From Bog-473 sp963779735 (GTDB lineage: Bacteria > Actinomycetota > Acidimicrobiia > Acidimicrobiales > RAAP-2): a DNA stretch of 64,000 nt. The stretch is from positions 670,365 to 734,364 of the forward strand of contig CAVZZJ010000006.1 of NCBI GenBank assembly GCA_963779735.1, given 5' to 3'. The position numbers and the translations under genes were made by a program. The notes beneath the pieces were generated by a model that was not told the DNA's origin, searched no databases, and saw nothing but the letters and a program-made list of their open reading frames with translations. Shown here piece after piece: positions 44,003-52,814 of this stretch. Positions within the stretch are counted from its first letter, which is position 1. Every line of letters starts with the position of its first letter.

Positions 44003-45134
44003 TCAGGAGACGGTGACCAGGGTTCCCAAGGGGGTGAGGGGGAACACGACGGCGGCATTGGCGAGTGGCATCTCGACACACCCGAGACTCTGCGGGAAGC
44101 CGTAGGAAGCGCGGGGAAACGCATGGAGGGCGTCACCGCCGTTGAAGTAGCTAACCCATCGGATACCCGGGTCGTCGTAGTGGCTGCCGTCGGGGTTGGT
44201 GCCGCTCATGGTGGTCACCGTGTAGCGGGCGTAGACCGGGAACGTCCCCTCGGCGGTGGGTGCCGCCGCGATGCCCGTGTTGACCACGGTGTGGTACACG
44301 GCCGCGCCATTCTCGTAGACCGTCGCGCTCTCCGGCAGCGCCTGACTCACGAACACGTAGTCGTAGGGGAGCGTGTTCCCCTGCCGCGCTCTCGACGGCC
44401 TGCAGCACGGCGCCCCAGACCGCCGCTCCGGCCACTCCGTCGACGGCGAGGCCGTGCTGCGATTCGAAGTTCATCACCGCGCCCTTGGTGATCACGTTGT
44501 AGCTGCCCGGGGTCCACAGCGCCATCAGCGAGGCCGGCTGGTCGGGCCAACGCCACGTGAACGTGCCGATCTGTGCGGAGCCCTCCTGCGTCGGAGAGGT
44601 GAGGGGCGAGGCCGGAGTGAAGGCGAGGGGGAGATAGCCCAGCTCGGCCAGCATCTGTTGCAGTCGGAGCGTCGAGCCCGGCGCGACGGTGAACGGAGCG
44701 GTGACCGTGGCGGCCAGGTGCTGGCCACGAGAGCCCACCATGCCGTCCGCTCCGCCCGGGACGGTGATGGTCTCCACGGTCCCCGGGACGAGGGGTTCGG
44801 TGGCTTGGTACTGCAGGAGCGAGGGGGACAGTGCGGCCCATCGGCCGGGCACGGCCGGTGACAGCGTCGGCATCGGGCTCTTCGGGGCCAGATCGGTGGA
44901 GAACTGCACGGAGATGGTCGATGCGCTGTCCACGTTGCTCCCGGTCGGAGCGGTGTGCACCACGGTCAGCCGAGGGGGCGGCTTCGCCGTCGTGGCCGAC
45001 GCCACAGGGGCATGGGGACGGGAGATCACGATGAACCCGATCGCCGCCACGCCCAGGACCAAGGTGGAGGTTCCGATGACCCACAGGCGCGCGCCGGTGC
45101 GCTTTGTCTTGGGCGAATGCCTTCCCGTGGCCAT
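44003..45134 (-). CDS. L,D-transpeptidase (YkuD), frameshifted
   Basis: Cell-wall cross-linking enzyme. From 45134: signal-anchor helix (LWVIGTSTLVLGVAAIGFIV), an Ig-like domain, a peptidoglycan-binding-like helical segment (LQQMLAELGYLPLAF), then the start of the YkuD domain. Near 44378-44381 (C4 on the plus strand) the frame shifts; with one base fewer the sequence runs on into YVFVSQALPE. The catalytic Cys is in SLGCVEMPLANA in the second frame, which ends at 44003. It is one gene with a homopolymer indel, probably sequencing error. Confidence 0.88.
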
Positions 45135-45166
45135 GGGCAGGGGAGTTTACCAGTGGGTTTACGGGT

Positions 45167-47518
45167 TCAAGCAGGCAGAGAGGTCCATATGGCAGTGGTG
45201 ATCTGTGCTAGACGATCGGGGTCGGTCACCTTCGCTCCACCGTCGTCGCGCACATAGAAGGCATCGACCACGAACTCACCGAGAGTGGAGACACGGGCGG
45301 AGACGACATCGAGGTGGGCGTCGAAGAGGGCACTCGTGATGCGGTGCAGCAACCCGACTTCGTCGCGGGCCCTCACCTCCAGCACCGTGGCGCTCTCGGA
45401 GGCCTCGTTGTCCACCCGCACGTCGGCACCCGGCACATTGGCCGCCGACCGCCGGCGGACCGGGTAGACGCGCCCGCGTTCGATCAAGCGCTCCCCGATG
45501 GCCATCGGATCGGAGAGGACCGCCGCCAGATCCTCCCGGAGCCGGGCGGTGTCGGGCCAGGTCCCTCGGGCCACCTCCACCGTGAACACCTCGACCGCTA
45601 TGCCGCCCTCACCGCTCACGTTGGCTGCGCGGACGTCCATGCCGTGCAGGGCGAGGGCACCGGCGACGGCCGAGAGCAGGCCAGGCCGGTCCGGAGCGGC
45701 CACCACGACCTGTGGCGGGTCGAGGGACACCGACGGGAGCCCACTCGTGCGCACCTCGTCCATCAACCCGCGATAGGAGGAGGCCATGGGGGCCGGTCCG
45801 GCGGGTCTCGCCTCGCCGGCGAGCTCGCGGTCGACTCGCTCGACCAGGTCGGCCACCAGGCCCGCTTTCCAGGTTCCCCAGGCCGAGGGACCCGTGGCGC
45901 GGCTGTCGGCCTCGGTCAGCGCACCGAGGAGGTGCAGCGTCAGCCGGTTCCCGACGGCCCGGGCAACGTTGGCCACCGTCGCGGGATCGTCGAGATCGCG
46001 CCGAGTGGCGGCCTCGGGCAGCAGGAGGTGATGGCGCACGAGCTCGACCAGTATTTCGACGTCCTCGGGAGGGAAGCCCATGCGAGTCGTCACCCGGCGC
46101 ACGATCTCCATCCCGATCACGGTGTGGTCGCCGGCATAGCCCTTGCCGATGTCGTGCAACAGCGCGCCGATGAGCAGGAGGTCCGGTCGGGCGACCGAGT
46201 CGGTGAGCTCCGCCGCCAACGCGGCGGTCTCGAGCAGGTGCCGATCGACCGTGTAGGTGTGGTACGCGTTGCGTTGCGGCTTGTTCCGTACGGCGGCCCA
46301 CTCGGGCAGTATCCGTACCAACAGGCCGTGCTGGTCGAGCGACTCGAGCTTGTCGACGGCCGGCCGTCCCAGCCCCAGGAGGCGAACCAGTGCGTTGCGC
46401 AGTTCGGGGGTCCATGGCGTGGCCGGCGGTGGCATACGGTCGGCCAGGCGATGCAGGGAACCCTTGGCGATGGGACGGTCGAGCGTGGTCGCCGTTGCCG
46501 CCAGGCGAAAGGCGAGCGACGTGTCCTCCGAGACCGCCGCCGTTGCGGCCAGGGCGACCTCCCCCCCGATATCGACCATGTCGGGAGCCACGTCGACGAT
46601 GACGCTGCGCCCGGCTCGGGCCTTGCCCGAGCGACGCCGGCGACGCGGCGGAGGGGTCGGATCCCACAGTCGGCGCCGCCGCCAGACGTCGTTGCTGACC
46701 CAGGCGATCTGCCGCCCGGCCGTCGAGACGGCCGCCATGAGGGCGTCGGCATCGGCGTAGTCGAGCGCGACGGCGATCTGATCCTGGTCCTGCAGGAGTA
46801 GTCGGTCCTGCTCGCGCCCGGCGTTCCGGTGCAGCTCCACTCGAACCTCGGTCAGTGTGGTGGTGGCGGGCTCCAGGGATTCCAGGTCCGCATAGTCGGC
46901 CAGCAGGGGGGCGTAGGCCGAGATCGCCCGCAGCACGCTCACGTCGCGCAGGCCCCCGTGGCTCTCCTTCAGATCCGGCTCGAGCAGGAAGGCCACATCG
47001 CCCGCCGACTTTCGTCGCTCCGCCATCTGGGCCTCCAGGGCGGGGAGGTACTGCGTGCCGAGCGCATCACGCCAGGCGGCGCGAGCCTTGGCCAGCAGCG
47101 GATCGGCCACCTTGGGCTCTCCCCACACCAGCCGGGCATCGAGCAGGCCCAGCGCGACCCGGAGATCCCCACGGGCCGCCGAGAGGACCTCGGCCGGGCG
47201 GCGCACGGAGTGGTCGAGGTGCACGCCCTCGTCCCAGACCGGGTACCAGATGGCGTCGGCCACTGCCTTAATGTCTCGATGTCCGGCATGGACCAGTACG
47301 ACGTCGAGGTCGCTGTAGGGACAGAGCGAACTCCTGCCGTAACCTCCTACAGCAAGAAGTGCCAGGTGGGGGTTGGTTTCTCCGGCTGCTCGCTGGGCCA
47401 CTCCGGAGAGCCATTCGTCCGCCTCGGCGGCGTAGGCCCGGCAGAAGGCCTCACCTTTTAGTTCGCGGTCGGCAAGGAGCTCACGTCGCCGCTCCCGGAG
47501 TGACGTATCGGCGGCCAT
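45167..47518 (-). CDS. glnD: [Protein-PII] uridylyltransferase/uridylyl-removing enzyme
   Basis: Nitrogen sensor modifying PII, 783 residues. Nucleotidyltransferase domain (GGYGRSSLCPYSDLDVVLVH), HD hydrolase domain (LLHDIGKGYAGDH), then two ACT domains at the C-terminus. No glnK or amtB nearby, unlike many actinobacteria where they precede glnD. Confidence 0.94.
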   Translation of the reverse strand: MAADTSLRERRRELLADRELKGEAFCRAYAAEADEWLSGVAQRAAGETNPHLALLAVGGYGRSSLCPYSDLDVVLVHAGHRDIKAVADAIWYPVWDEGVHLDHSVRRPAEVLSAARGDLRVALGLLDARLVWGEPKVADPLLAKARAAWRDALGTQYLPALEAQMAERRKSAGDVAFLLEPDLKESHGGLRDVSVLRAISAYAPLLADYADLESLEPATTTLTEVRVELHRNAGREQDRLLLQDQDQIAVALDYADADALMAAVSTAGRQIAWVSNDVWRRRRLWDPTPPPRRRRRSGKARAGRSVIVDVAPDMVDIGGEVALAATAAVSEDTSLAFRLAATATTLDRPIAKGSLHRLADRMPPPATPWTPELRNALVRLLGLGRPAVDKLESLDQHGLLVRILPEWAAVRNKPQRNAYHTYTVDRHLLETAALAAELTDSVARPDLLLIGALLHDIGKGYAGDHTVIGMEIVRRVTTRMGFPPEDVEILVELVRHHLLLPEAATRRDLDDPATVANVARAVGNRLTLHLLGALTEADSRATGPSAWGTWKAGLVADLVERVDRELAGEARPAGPAPMASSYRGLMDEVRTSGLPSVSLDPPQVVVAAPDRPGLLSAVAGALALHGMDVRAANVSGEGGIAVEVFTVEVARGTWPDTARLREDLAAVLSDPMAIGERLIERGRVYPVRRRSAANVPGADVRVDNEASESATVLEVRARDEVGLLHRITSALFDAHLDVVSARVSTLGEFVVDAFYVRDDGGAKVTDPDRLAQITTAIWTSLPA

Positions 47519-47541
47519 GGCGGGAACGTAGCATTGGGACT

Positions 47542-47751
47542 GTGAGCAGAGACGTAACTCCTCGGGAGAACAAGAAGCCGGTCACACCGACACACACCGC
47601 CGCCATGGTCTGTGTGGGCATCCTCGCGGCCATCGTCGCCTTCTGGGTCATCGGTGGCGTGCTCAGCTTCGTGTTCGTCGTTGTCAAGATCGCCGTCATC
47701 GTGGCCCTCATCGCCGCGGCGTTTTGGTTGGTGAGCCGATTCAGGAGGTGA
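47542..47751 (+). CDS. Small two-helix membrane protein
   Basis: 69 residues from GTG 47542. A polar N-terminus is followed by two close membrane helices (AAMVCVGILAAIVAFWVIGG and a second from FVFVVVKIAVIVAL) and a basic end. It diverges from glnD and lies just before tRNA-Cys. No function known. Confidence 0.6.
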   Translation: MSRDVTPRENKKPVTPTHTAAMVCVGILAAIVAFWVIGGVLSFVFVVVKIAVIVALIAAAFWLVSRFRR

Positions 47752-47788
47752 GGACCCCGGCCCACTAGGCTGACCGCCCTGCTGTCAC

Positions 47789-47863
47789 GGCGGCGTGGCC
47801 GAGTGGTTTAGGCAGGGGCCTGCAAAGCCCCGTACCCCGGTTCGAATCCGGGCGCCGCCTCCA
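47789..47863 (+). tRNA. tRNA-Cys (GCA)
   Basis: Cloverleaf can be folded by eye: acceptor GGCGGCG with CGCCGCC, D-arm, anticodon stem GGGGC/GCCCC with loop CTGCAAA (anticodon GCA), T-arm with GGTTCGAATCC, discriminator U and an encoded CCA. Its 3' 57 bases are exactly repeated at 50260-50316, so it is an integration site. Confidence 0.96.
47807..47863 (+). repeat. att site in tRNA-Cys (left copy, 57 bp)
   Basis: From the D-loop to the CCA of tRNA-Cys, identical over 57 bp to 50260-50316. A duplication of the 3' end of a tRNA is the usual footprint of integrase-mediated insertion. Confidence 0.9.
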
Positions 47864-47941
47864 GGGTTTTTCCAGTTCAGGGGCACTTTCTGACTTGACC
47901 GTCGTTGACCGGGCGTGACGCGGTTTTACTGGGATTTCGCG

Positions 47942-48088
47942 TCATCGGCGCGTCGGAGGGCGTCCTGCCCGGACCTCTTCGACCTTCTCGTGGCTGTCGG
48001 CGTCTCGGATCCATTCCGCCACGCTCGGGAAGCCGTGGGCGGCCAGGTCATCGGCGAGGAAGAGGTCCTCGACCCATTTGGCGGTCAT
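47942..48088 (-). CDS. 48-residue hypothetical protein
   Basis: Starts MTAKWVEDLFLADDLAAHGF and is acidic. It begins in an ATGA overlap with the upstream small gene. High GC3 in this frame supports coding. It is too short for a family call. Confidence 0.5.
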   Translation of the reverse strand: MTAKWVEDLFLADDLAAHGFPSVAEWIRDADSHEKVEEVRAGRPPTRR

Positions 48089-48213
48089 ACCAGCCTCAGC
48101 TCGGGCTGGTACGTGCCGTACGCCATCTCCAGGCGCTTGACCCGGTCGGCGAGGTCGAGAAGGTCGCGCAGGTCGGCGATCGCCTCGACCAGTTCAGCTA
48201 GGACGATTTCCAA
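48085..48213 (-). CDS. 42-residue helical protein
   Basis: From TTG 48213. One amphipathic helix with leucine-type spacing (LVEAIADLRDLLDLADRVKRLE), suggesting a coiled coil. Translationally coupled to the next gene. Function unknown. Confidence 0.45.
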   Translation of the reverse strand: MEIVLAELVEAIADLRDLLDLADRVKRLEMAYGTYQPELRLV

Positions 48214-48544
48214 CGTCCGCTCGGTGGCTTAGGTGAACGGCTCGCTCGGGAAGGCGCTGCGGCAGTTCAAGTTCTGACCATTGGACATGGGACGCCCCCG
48301 CAACCTTGGTGGAACGATTGCGGGGGCGTCAGTCGCCTCCAGGGGTTGGTTGGAAAAGGGGCGACGCGTTGTCACGATACGCCTCGGCTGGGCCGGGGCG
48401 AAGGGAATGCCCATTGCCATCGCGTTAAATCGTCGCCGACGCGGCAAGGGGAGGGCCGAAACCCTCCCCTCACGACCCGACAAGGTCACCAAATGCCCGA
48501 CAGGTGGCCCACCTAACAGAGGGAGAGGACCCCCAGGCGAATAC

Positions 48545-48892
48545 GTGCCTCTGGGCTACCCCGCCGCCAATCCGTCTGGCACCCTCCAGCTCCCCAGCGT
48601 GCGCTTCGCCCGGTCCACTACGGTAACGGGGGTGACCAGGCGTCTGTGGTACACGACGGTCGGCGACACGCTGAAACTCACCAAGGCCGACCCCGTCACC
48701 CTGTCCAATGCCAATGTGACGGCGAGGAGGGCTGGAGGACCGAGTCCATTCGACGCGGTCTGGGTGAACGGCGAGCGTTCCTGGGATACGTATGTGTTCG
48801 TGGACGGCGAGATGGCCTACCACAGCCCCGTGGAGTCGGTGGGCGACGCGTCCTTTGGAGCGCATGAAGCCGGGGCTGAGCACGCGGTTTAG
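48545..48892 (+). CDS. Hypothetical protein, beta-rich
   Basis: About 115 residues from GTG 48545, with an AGAGGGAGAGG stretch upstream. The frame is open from 48281, but the earlier part is not protein-like. GC3 is high over the C-terminal 85 residues (RRLWYTTVGDTLKLTKADPV). No family recognised. Confidence 0.4.
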   Translation: MPLGYPAANPSGTLQLPSVRFARSTTVTGVTRRLWYTTVGDTLKLTKADPVTLSNANVTARRAGGPSPFDAVWVNGERSWDTYVFVDGEMAYHSPVESVGDASFGAHEAGAEHAV

Positions 48893-49149
48893 GTAGGTTC
48901 AGCCCGCCTGGCCCCCACCAACCCCTCAGCGTGCCGCTCACACGACCAGACCGGTTTCCACCCTGCGGTGTACCGGTAGCGTCCTCGCCAGTCGACCGGG
49001 GCCAGACAGTGCCCAGCCTGGCCCGAGGGGTTCTCGTAGACAAACCGCCAGCAGCGGCCCTCCTGAGCGAAGATGCCGGGTGCCACGGTGCCCACGATGC
49101 CGAGCTGGTCGACACCGTCGAGAAGTGGGCCCGCGTCGACGGGGCGCAC
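48889..49149 (-). CDS. Small hypothetical protein with Trp/Cys pattern
   Basis: Up to 86 residues. The pattern CWRFVYENP, HCLAPVDWRGRY and WSCERH looks like a folded small domain. The start is uncertain. It overlaps the end of the convergent gene by four bases. Confidence 0.45.
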   Translation of the reverse strand: MRPVDAGPLLDGVDQLGIVGTVAPGIFAQEGRCWRFVYENPSGQAGHCLAPVDWRGRYRYTAGWKPVWSCERHAEGLVGARRAEPT

Positions 49150-49176
49150 GATCGTGGGGGAGGAGCCGGCGAGCCG

Positions 49177-49368
49177 TTAGAGGTCCGATGGATCACTCGA
49201 ACCCGTGCCGCCCCTGCCTGGGCCACCGTACGGCCCACGGCCACCGCCGCCAAATGGGCCTCGACCTCCGCCTCGCCTTGAGCGCATCCATATCCGCAGC
49301 CCCATCATTCCGACGATCAAAATGAGGAAGGTGCCTTCTCCTCCGAAGCTACCGAGTGCAGCCAGCAT
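49177..49368 (-). CDS. Small membrane protein with Gly/Arg-rich tail
   Basis: 63 residues from the ATG at 49368; the frame is open to 49488. One membrane helix (GTFLILIVGMMGLRIWM) is followed by a Gly/Arg/Pro-rich tail. Function unknown. Confidence 0.45.
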   Translation of the reverse strand: MLAALGSFGGEGTFLILIVGMMGLRIWMRSRRGGGRGPFGGGGRGPYGGPGRGGTGSSDPSDL

Positions 49369-49444
49369 TTGATGCCAACCGTAGACCCATGGTTCTGGCG
49401 GCGGTCCGCGCCCTCGCCACATCCGGCCCGTAGCCTCTTGGGCC

Positions 49445-49759
49445 GTGGTCGCCGAGCTCTTGACCGAGCAAGTCGTGAGATGGCTCATGGAGCCTCAGGT
49501 GATGGAGGAGTTCCCGACGCTGGACGACCTGGCCAACCGGCCGGCGTGGATGGAGCGGGGAGCCTGTCGGGGCGCCGGGGCGGACCTGTTCTTCCCTGAG
49601 CGGGGAGCCTCGACCCGCCAGGCGAAGGAGCTGTGCTCGAGCTGCCCGGTACAGGCGGAGTGCCTCAGCTATGCCGTGGACGCCACTGAGGGTGTGGCCG
49701 GGATCTGGGGTGGCACCTCAGAGCGGGAGCGGCGGAGAGGCCGGCGGGCGGTGGCGTAG
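49445..49759 (+). CDS. WhiB-family transcription factor (island-encoded)
   Basis: 104 residues with GTG start. Cluster cysteines C41, C64, C67 and C73, then GIWGGTSERER and a basic tail. It is the second WhiB gene in a mobile region of this window. A longer N-terminus distinguishes it from the one at 20309. Confidence 0.9.
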   Translation: MVAELLTEQVVRWLMEPQVMEEFPTLDDLANRPAWMERGACRGAGADLFFPERGASTRQAKELCSSCPVQAECLSYAVDATEGVAGIWGGTSERERRRGRRAVA

Positions 49760-50182
49760 CTACGCGACCGGCGTTTGGTGGGGCCACTCCGGGTGCGTGT
49801 CGAGGAAATCCTGGACCCTCCCGAATACGCCCTTGATGCTCTCTGACACTCCTGTCTTGAGTCCCTCGCTATCAGCGGATTGATCGGGATATGTAATCCC
49901 TGACACCGCCTCTAGCCGCAGATCCGGCTCCTGCCAGCCCCGTTCTTTGCGAAGCGTGGCGGCAAGAGCTTCCGACAGAAAGAGGTCGTCCAACATGCCG
50001 CTATCGCCCGCTTTGATCACCGCGCTGAAGATTTGCGTGGCCTTGTCCGGTGGATCTCCTGACCCATGATGCGGGGGTATCCCCTCCCTGATGCTGGCGA
50101 CGATGATGGCCTTGGCGGATTCTTCAGTTATTGCACTCGGGAGACCGTAGGCCTGACGGAGGAGACTGGACCAGGAACTCAT
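49760..50182 (-). CDS. Hypothetical protein
   Basis: 140 residues, moderately acidic, mainly helical, with no membrane segment. It converges on whiB with adjacent stops. Lower GC than the backbone. No domain recognised. Confidence 0.55.
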   Translation of the reverse strand: MSSWSSLLRQAYGLPSAITEESAKAIIVASIREGIPPHHGSGDPPDKATQIFSAVIKAGDSGMLDDLFLSEALAATLRKERGWQEPDLRLEAVSGITYPDQSADSEGLKTGVSESIKGVFGRVQDFLDTHPEWPHQTPVA

Positions 50183-50259
50183 ACAAGCACTCTAGGACCA
50201 GCCCCTCATCGGCGCCTTTTCCCTCCCCGATCTAAGCCTCTGACCAGGTAAAACCCCTA

Positions 50260-50316
50260 TTTAGGCAGGGGCCTGCAAAGCCCCGTACCCCGGTTCGAAT
50301 CCGGGCGCCGCCTCCA
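50260..50316 (+). repeat. att site, exact copy of the tRNA-Cys 3' end
   Basis: 57 bp identical to 47807-47863. It is not a tRNA gene, since the 5' part is missing. It forms the right end of the first island and the left end of the second. The methyltransferase gene on the minus strand reads through it. Confidence 0.9.
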
Positions 50317-51118
50317 TTGACGTTCCCTCCTTCGTCCCGGGCACCACCTGGAGCGGGACGGAAGCTTCCACCACCAGGCTCTCGAGCGCTCGCACCTCGC
50401 CGTCGATCTCCAGGTCTGCGAGCTCCGATTTGCGAAATGGCATTTGTACTATCGACTCGAATCCACACTCCTCAAGCAGTATGGAGAGGGTCTCGAAGTC
50501 GTAGGAGAAGCGGTGCTCTCCTGCTTGGCGAAAATGGAAGTTGACCACTTCCATTCTGGTGCGAAAGGGCACCACCTCCCGCATGAAGCTGAGCGGTACG
50601 GCATTACAGGTGCGATCCCACTTCATGAAGGGACTGATGGTCTCCATGGCCGCCAGATCTCCCGAGCAGTACGCTTCGAGGTACTTGGCTCCGTCAGGCA
50701 CGATGATCCGGAGGGTACCCCCCGGACGAAGTATGCGGCGGCACTCTGCGAGAAACTTCGGCGCCTCTTCGTAGTAGTCGAGGTGCTCGAGAAAGTGCTC
50801 CGTGAACACCCCTTTTGCCGACTTCGATGGCAGGGGAAGTTCCGTCCGGCAATCCCGGACGCAGGTCACGCCCGGCGCGGCGACGCAGTCGATGTTGACC
50901 CAGCCGTCGAGGCCCCTGGGTCCGCATCCGATGTTGACCAGAAGATCGCTGGCCGATTTGAAGCGCGGATCGATGCCGCGTCGTGTCAACCTGAGCCAGG
51001 CGAGCCGAGCTTCAAATCGCAACTCCACCAGAGCGTGGAGGGGAAGGAGATTGAAGATCAGTCGATACGGGAATCGCTGACTTTTCCGGCGCCACCGCTC
51101 GTTAGCTGTTATTGACAT
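50261..51118 (-). CDS. SAM-dependent methyltransferase with tRNA-derived C-terminus
   Basis: About 285 residues from the ATG at 51118. The SAM motif NIGCGPRGLDGWVNID, the EHFLEHL segment and LRPGGTLRIIVPDG mark a class I methyltransferase of the kind found near sugar or lipid modification genes. The last 17 or so residues (EAAPGFEPGYGALQAPA) are translated from the 57-bp tRNA-Cys copy, so the original C-terminus was replaced at integration. An upstream start at 51169 is possible. Confidence 0.8.
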   Translation of the reverse strand: MSITANERWRRKSQRFPYRLIFNLLPLHALVELRFEARLAWLRLTRRGIDPRFKSASDLLVNIGCGPRGLDGWVNIDCVAAPGVTCVRDCRTELPLPSKSAKGVFTEHFLEHLDYYEEAPKFLAECRRILRPGGTLRIIVPDGAKYLEAYCSGDLAAMETISPFMKWDRTCNAVPLSFMREVVPFRTRMEVVNFHFRQAGEHRFSYDFETLSILLEECGFESIVQMPFRKSELADLEIDGEVRALESLVVEASVPLQVVPGTKEGTSMEAAPGFEPGYGALQAPA

Positions 51119-51481
51119 GGCGCTAATTACAAGCACATTTTCTACAAAAGTTGGCGTCAGCGGCTCCACATAGCCTCTGAGCTGCCATTTCTGGGCTCTA
51201 GCACCTCGCTACGGATCCCTTTTTTACGCCCGCAAAGGCCCCGAATCCCGGTTCGAATCTTGGGCGCCGCCTCGGTGCAACTCCTTGTCAGAGCGCATGT
51301 TTGCCGTCACGGAGGTGTGCCGGGCGCGAACGCCGATGGTCCGGGAGCTCAGGTCCTCGGCGTGCGTGACCGTGTCATGGTGGGGTCGGCGGGGGAGCGA
51401 GATGCCCGCCCGCCAATGGCATCGAGACGGTTCCACTGGAAGAATGAGGCCGCACCGCCGTCCATCGGGGAGAAAAACGTG
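51119..51481. other. Intergenic region with decayed third tRNA-Cys copy
   Basis: 363 bp without a convincing gene. It contains the degenerate att copy at 51231-51276. Nothing else is recognised. Confidence 0.5.
51231..51276 (+). repeat. Degenerate copy of the tRNA-Cys 3' end
   Basis: The segment from GCAAAG to the GCGCCGCCTC acceptor end matches tRNA-Cys with several substitutions and an indel. It contains GGTTCGAATC. It would be the outer end of the second, older island. Confidence 0.7.
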
Positions 51482-51676
51482 ATGACCCGTCGCTTGAACG
51501 AATGGATCCTGCTCCATCCGGTCAAGTGGGGCGTCGCCGGGTTCGCCGTTTTCTCCGCGGTGAAGATCGCGATCGATTGGGGGCACACCACCCACGCCAA
51601 ACGGGAGGCGCGGTGGGTCGCCTACCAGTCAGCGAACCGGGCGACGAGGGGCTTTCTCCGCAAGCTCCTGGGGTAG
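51482..51676 (+). CDS. Small membrane-associated hypothetical protein
   Basis: 64 residues from the ATG at 51482, with GGGGAG upstream. One hydrophobic segment (VKWGVAGFAVFSAVKIAI) and a basic C-terminus. No function known. Confidence 0.5.
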   Translation: MTRRLNEWILLHPVKWGVAGFAVFSAVKIAIDWGHTTHAKREARWVAYQSANRATRGFLRKLLG

Positions 51677-51966
51677 GAGGGGGCGGGGCGGCCCCGGCAC
51701 GCCCCCGGTCCCTAGCACCGGTGGAGGGTGGCGGGGGATGGAGGGAACCCCGAACGCTCGGCCCTCTCTCGGGGCGATGCGGGAAGGTCGGACGGATCCG
51801 CTGCGGTAGGGTCCAGGGCCGGTAAGTTAGCCCGACGACGACGCGCTGGATTGCCCCCCGGCGAGCCGCACGCCCGGAACCGCCGCCCCTCGGGGATATT
51901 CAGGACTTATGCACCTATCGGCCGAACCGCTAGGGGCTAAAATGGCATGGTAACGGTGCAGAGAGG
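51677..51966. other. Intergenic leader, no gene seen
   Basis: About 290 bp of very GC-rich sequence before the GGDEF gene. I could not fit a known riboswitch and see no convincing ORF. Confidence 0.3.
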
Positions 51967-51972
51967 GTGTCG

Positions 51973-52674
51973 ATGCGAATAAAACGACCTGCAGCACGTC
52001 CAGACGAAGCGTCGACGGGGACGGCGGGTACGGCGCCCGAGGAAGGAGCGGCAGAGCTCAGCCTGCTCAGTCAGCCCGAAGCGTCGTCCGAAGCGACGGG
52101 CGAGGCGGCATCGGTCGAGGTTCTCGGCAGTCTCGAAGCGATGTTCCGCGAGATCTCGTTTGGCGACTTCAGCGGACCCCCCCCGGACCGACTTCCCCAA
52201 CTGATCGGAAGGTACGACGAGCTGTGGCAGCTCGCGATGGCCGACCCCTTGACGGGCCTGGCCAACCGCATGCTGCTCCTCGACCGGCTGAACCGGGAGC
52301 TGACGCGGTGCCAGCGCCACGGCGGCTGTGTGATCGTCTCCCACATCGACCTGCAGAACCTCAGGAACATCAACGACGAGCTCGGCTACACCTCGGGTAA
52401 TGAAGTCCTCTGCCGGGTGACCCGGCGTCTGACGTCGATGCTGCGCAGCGAGGACACGGTCAGCCGGGTGGGAGAGAGCGAGCTGGTCGCCGTCATGACG
52501 ATCGACAACGAGTTGGCCGTCGGTCCGCTAATGCGGCGTGTCCAGGATGTACTCGACGATCCGATCGCCGTCACGGGGCGCGACGTGCGCTTGTCGGCCA
52601 GCCTGGGCACTGTGACTGCTCGCAGTACCGAGTCGGCCGAGGAGGTCCTGGCGAGGGCCGGTCAGGCGGCGTAG
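51973..52674 (+). CDS. GGDEF-domain protein with degenerate active site
   Basis: About 233 residues from ATG 51973 (GTG 51967 also in frame). An unstructured N-terminus of some 50 residues precedes a domain clearly of the diguanylate cyclase type (DPLTGLANRMLLLDRL, then IDLQNLRNINDELGYTSGNEVL). The signature GGDEF position reads GESEL, so the metal-binding acidic pair is not conserved. It is probably not a cyclase; a binding or regulatory role is possible. Confidence 0.82.
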   Translation: MRIKRPAARPDEASTGTAGTAPEEGAAELSLLSQPEASSEATGEAASVEVLGSLEAMFREISFGDFSGPPPDRLPQLIGRYDELWQLAMADPLTGLANRMLLLDRLNRELTRCQRHGGCVIVSHIDLQNLRNINDELGYTSGNEVLCRVTRRLTSMLRSEDTVSRVGESELVAVMTIDNELAVGPLMRRVQDVLDDPIAVTGRDVRLSASLGTVTARSTESAEEVLARAGQAA

Positions 52675-52814
52675 ACCCGACCCCGTTTCCGGGAGGGAGC
52701 AGGGGCGGTGCCCCCGGGATCTCCTCGTGTTCCTGGGAGTAGCGGATTTCCAAAAAGTTGGGGATTTCGGCCCTAGTCGTTGAGCCACCAATTGGGTAAT
52801 CCTGAGGTGTGTCG

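Larger units (their letters stand above)
47864..50259. mobile_element. 2.4-kb island in tRNA-Cys, no integrase
   Basis: Lies between two identical 57-bp tRNA-Cys 3' repeats. Contents: two overlapping small genes, a beta-rich hypothetical, two small proteins, WhiB and a 140-residue protein. No recombinase is present, so it is a deletion remnant or a non-autonomous element. Confidence 0.75.

Noticed and set aside
48470..48883. 137-codon minus-strand ORF
   Set aside because: Opposite to a frame with better GC3 and protein-like sequence.
50260..50316. Second tRNA-Cys gene
   Set aside because: Lacks the 5' acceptor strand and the start of the D-arm; it is an att copy.
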